This document shows positions 38,994 through 48,567 of a stretch of 64,000 nt of DNA, piece by piece. The stretch covers positions 620,001 to 684,000 of the forward strand of contig NZ_JAHVJQ010000001.1 in assembly GCF_019801145.1 (NCBI RefSeq), read 5' to 3'. The position numbers and the translations under genes were made by a program. This DNA is from Leisingera aquaemixtae (GTDB lineage: Bacteria > Pseudomonadota > Alphaproteobacteria > Rhodobacterales > Rhodobacteraceae). The notes under the pieces are model-generated. The model searched no databases and had not been told where the DNA came from. It saw only the letters and a list, made by a program, of their open reading frames with translations. The first letter of the stretch is position 1. The number at the start of each line of letters is the position of its first letter.

Positions 38994-41015
38994 GTGGACC
39001 TGACAGCCCTGCGCACCGCCAACCCTGAGCATTGGAACAAGGCCGCCGCCATCCGCGCGCTCGCCCTCGACGCCGTTGCCGCCGCCAACTCCGGGCATAC
39101 CGGCATGCCGATCGGCATGGCCGATGTGGCTACCGTGCTGTTCGAAAAACACCTCAAATTCGACGCATCCAACCCGGCCTGGCCGGACCGCGACCGGTTC
39201 ATCCTGTCGGCGGGCCACGGCTCGATGCTGATCTACTCGCTGCTGTATCTGACCGGCGACAAGCAGGTCACCCTGGATCAGATCAAGAACTTCCGCCAGA
39301 CCGGCGCGATCACCGCGGGCCACCCGGAGAACTTCCTGATCGACGCGGTCGAAGTCACCACCGGCCCGCTGGGCCAGGGCATCTCCAACGCTGTCGGCTT
39401 TGCCATGGCCGAGGAAATGCAGCGCGCTCATTACGGCAAGAAGGTTGTCGATCACCACACCTACGTGATCGCCGGCGACGGCTGCCTGATGGAAGGCATC
39501 AGCCAGGAAGCGATCGGCCTGGCCGGCCGCCACCAGCTGGGCAAACTGATTGTCTTCTGGGACAACAACAACATCACTATCGACGGCACCGTTGATCTGT
39601 CCGACCGCACCAACCAGGTGCAGCGCTTCAAGGCGTCGGGCTGGCAAGTGCTGGAAATCGACGGCCACGACCCCAAAGCCATCGACGAGGCCATCACCGC
39701 GGCAAAGAAATCGAAGAAGCCGTCGATGATCGCCTGCAAGACCCACATCGCCCTGGGCCACGCGGCGCAGGACACCTCCAAGGGCCACGGCGCGCTGACC
39801 GACAAGGACCAGCTGCAGGCGGCCAAGGACGCCTATGGCTGGACCGGCGGCGCGTTCGAGGTTCCGGCGGAGATCAAATCCCAATGGGAAGAGATCGGCG
39901 CCCGCGGCAAATCCGAGCGCGAAGCCTGGGAAGCCCGCTTTGCCGAGCTGTCGCAGCAGAAGCAGGACCGTTTCAACCGCGCCTATGCGCTGGACGCCCC
40001 CAAGAAGCTGTCGGCGGCCATCAAGGCGCTGAAAAAGCAGGTGAGCGAGGAGCAGCCCAAGGTTGCCACCCGCAAATCCTCCGAGATGGCGCTGGCCGTC
40101 ATCAACCCGCTGATGCCGGAAACCGTGGGCGGCTCCGCCGACCTCACCGGCTCCAACAACACCAAGACCGGCGACCTGGGCGTGTTTGACACCGACAACC
40201 GCAAGGGCCGCTATGTCTACTGGGGCATCCGCGAGCACGGCATGGCCGCTGCGATGAACGGCATGGCGCTGCACGGCGGCATGCGCCCCTACGGCGGCAC
40301 CTTCTTCTGCTTCACCGACTATGCCCGTCCGGCGATGCGCCTGGCCGCGCTGTCGAAGATCCCGACCGTGTTCGTGATGACCCACGACTCGATCGGCGTC
40401 GGCGAAGACGGCCCGACCCACCAGCCGGTGGAGCATCTGGCGATCTGCCGCGCGACCCCGAACACCTATGTGTTCCGCCCGGCCGACACCGTGGAAACCG
40501 CAGAGGCCTGGGAAATCGCCCTCACCGCCAAGGAAACCCCGTCGGTGATGACCCTGACCCGTCAGAACCTGCCGACCGTACGGACCGAGCACAAGCTCAC
40601 CAACATGGTCGAAAAAGGCGCCTATGTGCTGGCCGAGGCCGAGAACAAGCGCCAGGTGATCCTGATCGCCACCGGCTCCGAAGTTTCCGTTGCAATGGAA
40701 GCCAAGGCCAAGCTGGAGGCCGAAGGCATCGGCACCCGCGTCGTCTCCATGCCCTGCATGGAGCTGTTTGCAGCGCAGGACGAAGCCTACCGCCGCAAGG
40801 TCCTGCCCGCAGGCCCCGTCCGCGTCGGCATCGAGGCCGCTGTCCGCGACGGCGGCTGGGACCGCTGGCTCTTGGGCGAGCGCGGCCAGGAGAAGAAAGC
40901 CGGTTTCGTCGGCATGGACCGCTTCGGCGCCTCCGCCCCGGCAGGCGAGCTGTTCGAACGCTTCGGCATCACCGCCGAAGGCACCGTGGCGAAGGTGAAA
41001 GAGCTGCTGGGCTGA
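38994..41015 (+). CDS. tkt: Transketolase
   Basis: 673 residues from the GTG at 38994, chosen because AAAGGA precedes it by 9 bp and the protein then begins [13 protein letters not shown] as expected; the open frame extends to 38928 without support. TPP- and Mg-binding [24 protein letters not shown] near the N-terminus and [14 protein letters not shown] are all intact. It moves two-carbon units in the pentose phosphate and Calvin-type pathways. No CBB genes are adjacent. It stands alone with its own terminator. Confidence 0.96.
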   Translation: MDLTALRTANPEHWNKAAAIRALALDAVAAANSGHTGMPIGMADVATVLFEKHLKFDASNPAWPDRDRFILSAGHGSMLIYSLLYLTGDKQVTLDQIKNFRQTGAITAGHPENFLIDAVEVTTGPLGQGISNAVGFAMAEEMQRAHYGKKVVDHHTYVIAGDGCLMEGISQEAIGLAGRHQLGKLIVFWDNNNITIDGTVDLSDRTNQVQRFKASGWQVLEIDGHDPKAIDEAITAAKKSKKPSMIACKTHIALGHAAQDTSKGHGALTDKDQLQAAKDAYGWTGGAFEVPAEIKSQWEEIGARGKSEREAWEARFAELSQQKQDRFNRAYALDAPKKLSAAIKALKKQVSEEQPKVATRKSSEMALAVINPLMPETVGGSADLTGSNNTKTGDLGVFDTDNRKGRYVYWGIREHGMAAAMNGMALHGGMRPYGGTFFCFTDYARPAMRLAALSKIPTVFVMTHDSIGVGEDGPTHQPVEHLAICRATPNTYVFRPADTVETAEAWEIALTAKETPSVMTLTRQNLPTVRTEHKLTNMVEKGAYVLAEAENKRQVILIATGSEVSVAMEAKAKLEAEGIGTRVVSMPCMELFAAQDEAYRRKVLPAGPVRVGIEAAVRDGGWDRWLLGERGQEKKAGFVGMDRFGASAPAGELFERFGITAEGTVAKVKELLG

Positions 41016-41038
41016 GGCAGCTTTGCATCAATCCAGTT

Positions 41039-41068
41039 AAGGGGCGCTCCAAACAAGCGTCCCTTTTT
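41039..41068 (+). terminator. Terminator of tkt
   Basis: AAGGGGCGCT (41039-41048) pairs with AGCGTCCCTT (41056-41065) with one G-T wobble, and the T-run continues to 41068. It lies 24 bp after the tkt stop. Confidence 0.85.
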
Positions 41069-41126
41069 CGTCTCTATGACTTTTTCTTGTAAATGCCTCA
41101 AAACAGGCATGCTTTGCATCTTGCAC

Positions 41127-41855
41127 TCACAGTGGCTCTTTGGACGTTCGGAGCGTGTCAACCACAGACTTGGCCGCTCCCATCAGCCAGCTTTCCCGTG
41201 GAAGAATGAGGGAATTCCCCTTATCCGTCCACTCCGCTCCATCCCAGTTTGCACAAAGGAGTGAAAACGCACGTCGTGGATATGATTTCGCCATCTGCGT
41301 ATACGCGAGCACAGTGGTCCCAGGCATGGCCGACAACAATAATGAGCCTTCCGACAGATCGTCCCCAGGAGCAGATTTGTAATCTGCTAAGCCGGATTCG
41401 ATCAGCCATGGAAGTGCCTTTACGGTCCAGGAAGATGACTTCCAACGACCCTGCACGAAACCATTTGCGTGGAGCGCACTGTAAAAGTCCGCACTTAAAT
41501 CAAGAGGGGATGAAGCATACGTTACATCCTTAGAATAATACCACTTCCAAAGATTACACGCTCCCCGCAACAACCAGTCTCTCTCAACCTCACTGAATGC
41601 TTTTCTGTCCAGCCAGGTCTCGAATTCCTCTTCATTGATTGCGGGCACATAGTAGTAGGGCTTTCTGCTTTCCAGTATCCCAACCTCTTGCAGCGCATGA
41701 CATGCATCCCTTGTGCCTGCGACGAGCGTTCCTGTGTATAAGCCACCTTCACGCAAGGTTTCTGGAGAGTAGAGATCAAAGTTGTCAAAAAGCAAATGAT
41801 CGACAAGCAGTCGGCAAAGCCGTTGTCCGTTTGGATCCAACAATTCCCAATCCAT
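41127..41855 (-). CDS. Orphan hypothetical protein, lower GC
   Basis: 242 residues, MDWELLDPNGQRLCRLL at the start, with GGAAAG upstream of the ATG. I do not recognise it. The composition is protein-like: rich in Trp and Tyr, with no signal peptide and no obvious membrane segment. Three 60-base lines I counted in it are 53, 53 and 43 % GC, well below the neighbouring genes, and codon use is accordingly less GC-biased. It sits between tkt and a DUF808 gene, preceded by a very AT-rich 46-bp gap. These features point to recent acquisition. No mobile-element remnants were seen beside it. Confidence 0.75.
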   Translation of the reverse strand: MDWELLDPNGQRLCRLLVDHLLFDNFDLYSPETLREGGLYTGTLVAGTRDACHALQEVGILESRKPYYYVPAINEEEFETWLDRKAFSEVERDWLLRGACNLWKWYYSKDVTYASSPLDLSADFYSALHANGFVQGRWKSSSWTVKALPWLIESGLADYKSAPGDDLSEGSLLLSAMPGTTVLAYTQMAKSYPRRAFSLLCANWDGAEWTDKGNSLILPRESWLMGAAKSVVDTLRTSKEPL

Positions 41856-41901
41856 TTTCTTTCCGCCTGCGCAAATAAGAAAAAATATTTATTTCAATAT
41901 C

Positions 41902-42861
41902 TTATCGTCTCGAAGCCGCCGCAATCGCCGGCCCCACAACCTTGGTCGCCAGCGGGATCAGCAGCAGCCCCAGCGCGACGCCGAACACGCCGTCCATCGC
42001 CGCCTTGGCGGTCCACTCGGCAAAGCCGGTCCAGCCCTCAGGCACCGCGTGGCCGACGGCATAGGCCCAGTCGTGGATCAGATGACCCAGCCAGCCAAAG
42101 CCCAGCACCTCCAGCCCGTGGACGATGATGGAGCCGCCCACCCACAACATCGCTGCGGTACCAACCACCGAAAGGATCTTCATCAGCACCGGCATGAACT
42201 TGACCAGCCCGCGCCCCAGCCCGCGCCCAACCGGTGTCGGCGCGTTCTGCGCCAGGTACAGCCCTACATCGTCCATCTTCACGATCAGCGCGACAGAGCC
42301 GTAGACCGCCAGTGTGACGCCGATCGCCACCACCGCCAGGGTCGCTGCCTGCATCCACACCGTCGGCGCCTCGATGGCGGCAAGCGCGATGGTCATGATC
42401 TCCGCCGACAGGATGAAATCGGTCTTGATCGCACCCCTGACCTTCTGCTCCTCCAGGTGGCCGGGGTCCTTGATGCTCATGTCCTCGTCGATGGCGTGGC
42501 TGGCGTTGGGGAACAGCACGTGAAAGACCTTCTCCGCGCCCTCAAAACACAGATACCCGCCGCCCAGCATCAGCAGCGGGGTGATAAGCCAAGGGGCGAA
42601 ATTTGCCAGCAGCATCGCCACCGGCATCAAGAGGATCAGCTTGTTGAACAGCGATCCGCGGGTGATGCGCCAGATGATCGGCAGCTCGCGGGCAGGTGCG
42701 AACCCCTGCAGGTACTTGGGCGTCACTGCCGCATCATCGATGATCACGCCTGCCGTCTTGGCGCCGGCCTTGCCCGCCGCCGCCGCCACGTCATCGACCG
42801 AAGCAGCCGCCACCTTGGCAATTCCGGCCACGTCATCCAGCAGCGCCAGCAATCCGCTCAT
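41902..42861 (-). CDS. DUF808 family inner-membrane protein (YedI-like)
   Basis: 319 residues from the ATG at 42861 (AGGAAAT upstream); the longer open frame is unsupported. Starts MSGLLALLDDVAGIAKVAA and continues with DDVAAAAGKAGAKTAGVIIDDAAVTP, the signature of the DUF808/YedI family. Five or more membrane helices follow, and KVRGAIKTDFILSAEIM is conserved in the family. Function is unknown in all members I know of. Confidence 0.88.
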   Translation of the reverse strand: MSGLLALLDDVAGIAKVAAASVDDVAAAAGKAGAKTAGVIIDDAAVTPKYLQGFAPARELPIIWRITRGSLFNKLILLMPVAMLLANFAPWLITPLLMLGGGYLCFEGAEKVFHVLFPNASHAIDEDMSIKDPGHLEEQKVRGAIKTDFILSAEIMTIALAAIEAPTVWMQAATLAVVAIGVTLAVYGSVALIVKMDDVGLYLAQNAPTPVGRGLGRGLVKFMPVLMKILSVVGTAAMLWVGGSIIVHGLEVLGFGWLGHLIHDWAYAVGHAVPEGWTGFAEWTAKAAMDGVFGVALGLLLIPLATKVVGPAIAAASRR

Positions 42862-42926
42862 GCCAATTTCCTCAATCCCTGTTCGCGTCTGAGTGGCAAT
42901 CTGCCCGCTTCCGCGCCGCAGCACAA

Positions 42927-42995
42927 GCGTTAGCGCCACCGCGCCGGAGGCGCGGATTTCCGTTACCGCCACCGGCTGAAACCGTTACCGCCACC
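42927..42995. repeat. Triple direct repeat upstream of gap
   Basis: CCGTTACCGCCACC occurs perfectly at 42960-42973 and 42982-42995, and with two changes (GCGTTAGCGCCACC) at 42927-42940. Start-to-start distances are 33 and 22 bp, multiples of one helical turn. GCGCTAAC at 43007-43014 is the inverse of GTTAGCGC in the first copy. This looks like a cooperative regulator-binding array for gap, about 110-180 bp before its ATG. Confidence 0.55.
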
Positions 42996-43105
42996 ATGCG
43001 CTTTTTGCGCTAACAGTTTCATTTAATGACGCTTTTACCCCTTTAGACCACAGGGCCTCCGGTCTATATGGCGGCCAAAGGTTTTGCTCGCTTGGAGACG
43101 TACTC

Positions 43106-44107
<1,002 letters not shown>

Positions 44108-44131
44108 ACGCCCTCATCCCCTTGAGAATTC

Positions 44132-44164
44132 ACGCCCGCTCAGGTTATCTGGGCGGGCGTTTTC
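44132..44164 (+). terminator. Terminator of gap
   Basis: A 12-bp stem (one G-T wobble) from ACGCCCGCTCAG to CTGGGCGGGCGT with loop GTTAT, then TTTT-C. It lies 24 bp after the gap stop and before a 47-codon ORF. Confidence 0.9.
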
Positions 44165-44182
44165 CTTTGCGGCGGAGCTTTC

Positions 44183-44326
44183 ATGACCAACCGGATTGCA
44201 CTCTATTTGGGACTGTTCCTGATTGCCGCAGCTATCATCGACATTGCCCTGGCGGGCGACCGCCACATGATTTTCCTTGGCAAGAAACTCTTTGCCCTGA
44301 TCGACTGGCTGGCGTTCTGGCGCTGA
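44183..44326 (+). CDS. Small membrane protein of 47 residues
   Basis: A 48-codon ORF, ATG at 44183 and TGA at 44326, with CGGAG 5 bp before the start. The peptide has one hydrophobic helix near the N-terminus (LYLGLFLIAAAIIDIALA), a polar turn (GDRHM) and an amphipathic aromatic C-terminus (FALIDWLAFWR). Shape and signals look genuine for a small single-pass membrane protein. No function can be assigned. It follows the gap terminator, so expression may depend on read-through or its own promoter. Confidence 0.65.
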   Translation: MTNRIALYLGLFLIAAAIIDIALAGDRHMIFLGKKLFALIDWLAFWR

Positions 44327-44431
44327 CCCGCCCTTCCCCGGCCGCCGCTTCGGCGCGCTCCTGGCCCCTTCTCTGAAATTTTCCGGCGGCGCCAGCCGCC
44401 GTCTGCGCGCGCAGCGCGCCGCCGAAAGCAC

Positions 44432-44455
44432 AAAGCCGGGCGTCAGCCCGGCTTT
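44432..44455 (-). terminator. Terminator of coaD
   Basis: AAAGCCGGGC-GTCA-GCCCGGCTTT, a perfect 10-bp stem, 30 bp beyond the coaD stop on the minus strand. The T-run is short, so efficiency is uncertain. Confidence 0.65.
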
Positions 44456-44484
44456 GCCTGTGTCCGTCAGTGCGCGGGCCGGTG

Positions 44485-44985
44485 TCAGCCGGACTTGCCC
44501 AGCCGGTGCAGCAGCTTGTCCTTTACCAGCGGCGTCACGAATTTCGACACGTCGCCGTCCAGCCGGGCGATTTCCTTGACCAGCTTGGAGGCAATCGCCT
44601 GATGCCGCGCCTCGGCCATCAGGAACACCGTCTCGACCGAGCTGTCCAGGGCCCGGTTCATGCCGACCATCTGGAATTCATACTCGAAATCGGCCACCGC
44701 CCGCAGGCCGCGCACGATGATCTGGGCGCCGACATCATGGGCGCAGTCGATCAACAGGTTTTCGAACGGATGCGCCACGATTTCAGTGCCGGTCTCATCG
44801 CTCAGCTTGGCGCATTCCGCTTCGATCATCGCCACCCGCTCCTCGAGGCCGAACAGCGGCCCCTTGTCACGGTTGATCGCCACGCCGATGACCAGCTTGT
44901 CCACCAGCGCGCTGGCGCGGCGGATGATGTCGATGTGCCCGATTGTGATCGGGTCGAAGGTGCCGGGATACAGACCCACGCGCAT
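44485..44985 (-). CDS. coaD: Pantetheine-phosphate adenylyltransferase
   Basis: 166 residues. Nucleotidyltransferase start GLYPGTFDPITIGH with the T/HxGH motif, and the conserved RGLRAVADFEYE block. It adenylates 4'-phosphopantetheine in the penultimate step of coenzyme A synthesis. GGAGG lies upstream of the ATG. It is followed by a hairpin terminator; the CBS-domain gene lies 96 bp upstream on the same strand. Confidence 0.96.
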   Translation of the reverse strand: MRVGLYPGTFDPITIGHIDIIRRASALVDKLVIGVAINRDKGPLFGLEERVAMIEAECAKLSDETGTEIVAHPFENLLIDCAHDVGAQIIVRGLRAVADFEYEFQMVGMNRALDSSVETVFLMAEARHQAIASKLVKEIARLDGDVSKFVTPLVKDKLLHRLGKSG

Positions 44986-45081
44986 GGGCGGCCTCCTGCC
45001 TTGTCAGAAATTTCTGCACACGCAAACATATTTGCTGCCGCCAATGCAAGGGGGCAGAAATACGGACGCCGCGCCTGCGGC

Positions 45082-45516
45082 TCAGTGCCCCATGATCATG
45101 TCTTGCAGCGCGTCTTTCTCCATCGCCACCTGCGCCAGCTGCGCCTTCACCGCGTCGCCCAGCGTCACGATCCCGACCAGCTTGCCGTCTTCGACCACCG
45201 GCATGTGGCGGAAGCGCCCGTCTGTCATTTGCTTCAGAACCTCGCCGACATTGGACTGGTTGGTGCAGGTGACCAGTTTCCGCGTCATGTAACTGCTGAC
45301 CGGCTGATCCAGGCAGGTGGCCCCTTCCTTCGACAATTCCCTTACAATGTCGCGCTCTGACAGGATGCCATCCGGCGTTTCGCCATCTGCGGAAATAACC
45401 ACGGTGCCAAAACGGTTGTCCGACATCACTTTTGCCGCCTCGGCCACGCTTGCATCCGGCTTGACTGTCACCACACCGGAGCTGGCCTTGGACTTCAAAA
45501 TGACCTGAACAAGCAT
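45082..45516 (-). CDS. CBS domain-pair protein
   Basis: 144 residues made of two CBS domains. Domain 1 spans about residues 12-65 (VKPDASVAEAAKVMSDN, GILSERDIVREL) and domain 2 about 75-135 (MTDGRFRHMPVVEDGKLVGIV). Stand-alone CBS pairs bind adenosine nucleotides and regulate partner enzymes. The partner is unknown. Common in alphaproteobacteria. Confidence 0.9.
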   Translation of the reverse strand: MLVQVILKSKASSGVVTVKPDASVAEAAKVMSDNRFGTVVISADGETPDGILSERDIVRELSKEGATCLDQPVSSYMTRKLVTCTNQSNVGEVLKQMTDGRFRHMPVVEDGKLVGIVTLGDAVKAQLAQVAMEKDALQDMIMGH

Positions 45517-45571
45517 ACAGCAAACCTCCGAAATTTTATTGCGTTACAGCAAGGTTTGCCGCAACGCAGCT

Positions 45572-46468
45572 TTAAGTCAAGGCTTCCAGCCGGGCCACCT
45601 CGTCGCGGATGCCCTTGGACAGCGCCTGGGCAAAGCGGTTCAGCCGCTCGCTGCGCTGGTCGCCCTGATGCCGCACCAGGTGGAAACTGCGCGTCAGGCT
45701 GACTTTGTCGGTCAGGATCTTGCGCAGCATCCGGTGGGCCGGCAGGCTGAAATCATGCGCCACGCAGATCGCGGTGCCCTGTGCTGCCATCTTGATCTGC
45801 ACCGAAACGGAGTTGGACGCCAGCGCCACGCGCTCGACGCCGATATCGTTCAGGTAATCCAGCTCCTTGTCGAAAATCATGTCGGGAATATAGCCGATCA
45901 TCTTGTGGCCCTTAAGGTCCTCCAGCGTCTCGATCTCCGGATGCTCCTTCAGGTAATGGCGCGAAGCGACAAGGTGCAGCTTATAGTCGCAGATCTTTTG
46001 CACCAGCAGTTTGCCCGCGGTCGGCGCACTGACCGTGACCGCCATATCCGCTTCGCGGCGGCTGAGGTTGATCACCCGCGGCAGCGCCACGATCTGGATG
46101 TCCAGATCCGGGTTCTCCTCGGCGATCTGGGCACAGACCTGCGGCAATATGTAGTTGGCGCTGCCGTCCGGGGCGCCGATGCGGATCTGCCCGGACATAG
46201 TGTCGCTGGGGCCGCTCAGTGCCTCGGTCCCTGCCCGCATCGCCTGTTCAGCCGCCTCGGCATGCACCAGCAGCCGGTCGCCGGCCGCGCTCAGCGCATA
46301 GCCCTGCGGCGATTTCACGAACAGCGGCGTCTCCAGCGCCGCCTCGAACCGGGCAATACGGCGACCGACGGTTGCAGGATCCATCTTGAGAATGCGGCCG
46401 GCGCCGGACAGGCTCGCCTCCCGGGCCACCGCCAAAAACACTTTCATATCATCCCACTGCGGATCCAT
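45572..46468 (-). CDS. LysR-family regulator divergent from mmsA
   Basis: 298 residues. The N-terminal helix-turn-helix (MKVFLAVAREASLSGAGRIL) is followed by a LysR effector domain with GQIRIGAPDGSANYILP. The gene points away from mmsA, 137 bp apart, with GAACGCAA/TTGCGTTC and TTTGC/GCAAA inverted repeats between them. The likely job is control of mmsA and valine or propionyl-CoA metabolism; this rests on position only. Confidence 0.88.
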   Translation of the reverse strand: MDPQWDDMKVFLAVAREASLSGAGRILKMDPATVGRRIARFEAALETPLFVKSPQGYALSAAGDRLLVHAEAAEQAMRAGTEALSGPSDTMSGQIRIGAPDGSANYILPQVCAQIAEENPDLDIQIVALPRVINLSRREADMAVTVSAPTAGKLLVQKICDYKLHLVASRHYLKEHPEIETLEDLKGHKMIGYIPDMIFDKELDYLNDIGVERVALASNSVSVQIKMAAQGTAICVAHDFSLPAHRMLRKILTDKVSLTRSFHLVRHQGDQRSERLNRFAQALSKGIRDEVARLEALT

Positions 46469-46494
46469 TGGCCCCGGGTCCTCCGTTTTCCTGC

Positions 46495-46527
46495 GAACGC
46501 AACATTAACCTTTTGCGTTCCTGCAAA
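46495..46527. promoter_or_regulatory. Overlapping inverted repeats between lysR and mmsA
   Basis: GAACGCAA (46495-46502) and TTGCGTTC (46513-46520) are perfect complements 10 bp apart. TTTGC-N6-GCAAA (46512-46527) overlaps the second arm. The sites lie 27 bp from the LysR start and about 80 bp from the mmsA start, a normal place for LysR autoregulation and target control. Confidence 0.6.
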
Positions 46528-46605
46528 GCCTCTTTGAAATGTTTCCTCTTTTCCGACGTTTTTTGCAAGCCTACGATAAGGGCAAGATGAACAGAGGAGG
46601 ATCCG

Positions 46606-48105
46606 ATGAAAGAACTCGGCCACTTTATCAACGGCAAACTGGTTTCCGGCACCTCGGGCCGCTTTGACGATGTTTTCAACCCCGCAACCGGCGAAGTGCA
46701 GTACCAGTGCCCGATGGCCAGCGCTGCCGAGACCACCGATGCGATCGAAAAGGCCGCCGCGGCGCAGCCCGCATGGGGCGCCACCAACCCGCAGAAGCGC
46801 GCCCGCGTGATGATGGCGATGGTTGGCCTGATGAACCGCGACATGGACAAGCTGGCCGAGGCGCTGAGCCGCGAGCACGGCAAGACCATCCCGGACGCCA
46901 AGGGCGACCTGCAGCGCGGCCTGGAAGTGATCGAATACTGCGTCGGCGCGCCGCAGATGCTGAAGGGTGAATTCACCGACAGCGCAGGCCCCGGCATCGA
47001 CATGTACTCCATGCGCCAGCCGCTGGGTGTTGTCGGCTCGATCATGCCGTTCAACTTCCCCGCCATGATGCCGCTGTGGCACGTCGGCCCGGCGCTGGCC
47101 TGCGGCAACGCCGTGGTGCTGAAGCCCTCCGAGCGGGACCCCTCCGTGCCGCTGATGCTGGCCGAGCTGTTCATCGAGGCAGGCCTGCCCGAAGGCGTGT
47201 TCCAGGTCGTGAACGGCGACAAGGAAGCCGTCGACACCATCCTGGACAGCGAAATCATCCAGGGCGTGTCCTTCGTCGGCTCCACTCCGATTGCGCAGTA
47301 CATCTATTCCCGCGCCACCGCCAACGGCAAGCGCGCCCAGTGCTTCGGCGGCGCCAAGAACCACATGATCATCATGCCCGACGCCGATCTGGACCAGGCC
47401 GCTGACGCGCTGGTCGGTGCAGGTTTCGGCGCGGCCGGCGAACGCTGCATGGCGATCTCGGTTGCGGTGCCGGTCGGTGAGGAAACCGCCGACAAGCTGA
47501 TCGAGAAGCTGATCCCGCGCATCGAAACCCTGAAAGTCGGCCCCTACACCGCCGGCGATGACGTGGACCTGGGCCCGGTTGTGACCGCGGCCGCCAAGGA
47601 GCGCATCCTGGGCCTGATCCAGTCCGGCGTCGACCAGGGCGCCAAGCTGGTGGTCGACAACCGCGACTTCAAACTGCAGGGCTACGAGGACGGCTTCTTT
47701 GTCGGTGCCCACCTGTTCGACCATGTTACCCCCGACATGGACATCTACAAGCAGGAGATCTTCGGCCCGGTGCTTTCCACTGTGCGCGCAGGCACTTACG
47801 AGGAAGCCCTGAAGCTGGCGATGGATCACGAGTACGGCAACGGCACCGCGATCTTCACCCGTGACGGCGACACCGCGCGCGACTTCGCATCCCGTGTCAA
47901 CATCGGCATGGTGGGCATCAACGTGCCGATCCCGGTGCCGCTGGCCTACCACACCTTCGGCGGCTGGAAGAAGTCGATGTTCGGCGACCTGAACCAGCAC
48001 GGCCCGGACAGCTTCAAGTTCTACACCCGCACCAAGACCGTGACCTCCCGCTGGCCCTCGGGCATCAAGGAAGGTGGCGAGTTCAACTTCAAGGCAATGG
48101 ACTAA
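46606..48105 (+). CDS. mmsA: Methylmalonate-semialdehyde dehydrogenase (CoA-acylating)
   Basis: 499 residues, aldehyde dehydrogenase superfamily. FNFPAMMPLWHVGPALACGN, the GGAKNHMII block and the catalytic Cys in GAAGERCMAIS (about residue 282) match MmsA. It oxidises methylmalonate semialdehyde to propionyl-CoA, the last step of valine breakdown. GAGGAGG precedes the ATG. The other valine genes are at 52.5-55.6 kb on the same strand, separated by three unrelated genes. A strong terminator follows. Confidence 0.95.
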   Translation: MKELGHFINGKLVSGTSGRFDDVFNPATGEVQYQCPMASAAETTDAIEKAAAAQPAWGATNPQKRARVMMAMVGLMNRDMDKLAEALSREHGKTIPDAKGDLQRGLEVIEYCVGAPQMLKGEFTDSAGPGIDMYSMRQPLGVVGSIMPFNFPAMMPLWHVGPALACGNAVVLKPSERDPSVPLMLAELFIEAGLPEGVFQVVNGDKEAVDTILDSEIIQGVSFVGSTPIAQYIYSRATANGKRAQCFGGAKNHMIIMPDADLDQAADALVGAGFGAAGERCMAISVAVPVGEETADKLIEKLIPRIETLKVGPYTAGDDVDLGPVVTAAAKERILGLIQSGVDQGAKLVVDNRDFKLQGYEDGFFVGAHLFDHVTPDMDIYKQEIFGPVLSTVRAGTYEEALKLAMDHEYGNGTAIFTRDGDTARDFASRVNIGMVGINVPIPVPLAYHTFGGWKKSMFGDLNQHGPDSFKFYTRTKTVTSRWPSGIKEGGEFNFKAMD

Positions 48106-48124
48106 CCTCCTGCTCCTTATCAGG

Positions 48125-48154
48125 AAAAGGCCCCGGGTATCCCGGGGCCTTTTT
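48125..48154. terminator. Terminator of mmsA
   Basis: AAAAGGCCCCGGG-TAT-CCCGGGGCCTTTTT, a 13-bp perfect stem with a T5 tail, 20 bp after the mmsA stop. Confidence 0.93.
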
Positions 48155-48567
48155 CATTTCCTGCCGTTCGCTGTTCGGTCGGCAGCACCGCCGCTAGCAG
48201 GCTGTCCAGCCAGATCCGACGACTTTCCGGGTGATTCATGCGTCGTTCGAACTGCCGGTACAGCGCCGCAACCGGCAGCTTCGGATTGACCGGATTGCCG
48301 TTGGGGCCGCCGGGAAGGCCAACTTCAGGTTCCTGGCATCAGGGAACGCCAGCATCTTATGACTCGCAGCCGCCAGGCAGACCCGGGACCACAATGCCGC
48401 CCTGCGGCCATTTCCGCAGGGCGTCGGCGCAAAAGGAGCGGGAATGATGGCGATCCTGCAATGGCACTGGATTTTTGCCGGAAAAGCGGCGGTGGAGGCC
48501 GGTTTTTGCTTGTTCCGCGGCGTAACTCGTCTATCCGGTCTGCAACAGACAGACAAACGGCAGGCGC
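48155..48567. other. Intergenic region with a hairpin and a possible gene remnant
   Basis: 413 bp without a gene I can support. It contains a 10-bp perfect hairpin CGCCCTGCGG/CCGCAGGGCG (48398-48423) without a T-run. On the minus strand an open frame from about 48338 down to 48120 reads protein-like in its middle (KLPVAALYRQFERRM followed by NHPESRRIW), but has no good start and runs into the mmsA terminator. An ORF with an excellent AAAAGGAG at 48444 runs into the desaturase gene in another frame. Confidence 0.4.

Noticed and set aside
38949-40592. Minus-strand open frame opposite tkt
   Set aside because: Antisense of transketolase with no family resemblance; common in high-GC genomes.
45053-45067. 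GGCAGAAATACGG between coaD and the CBS gene
   Set aside because: Resembles the dispersed motif but ends ACGG rather than ACTC and lacks TTTGC; too weak to count as a copy.
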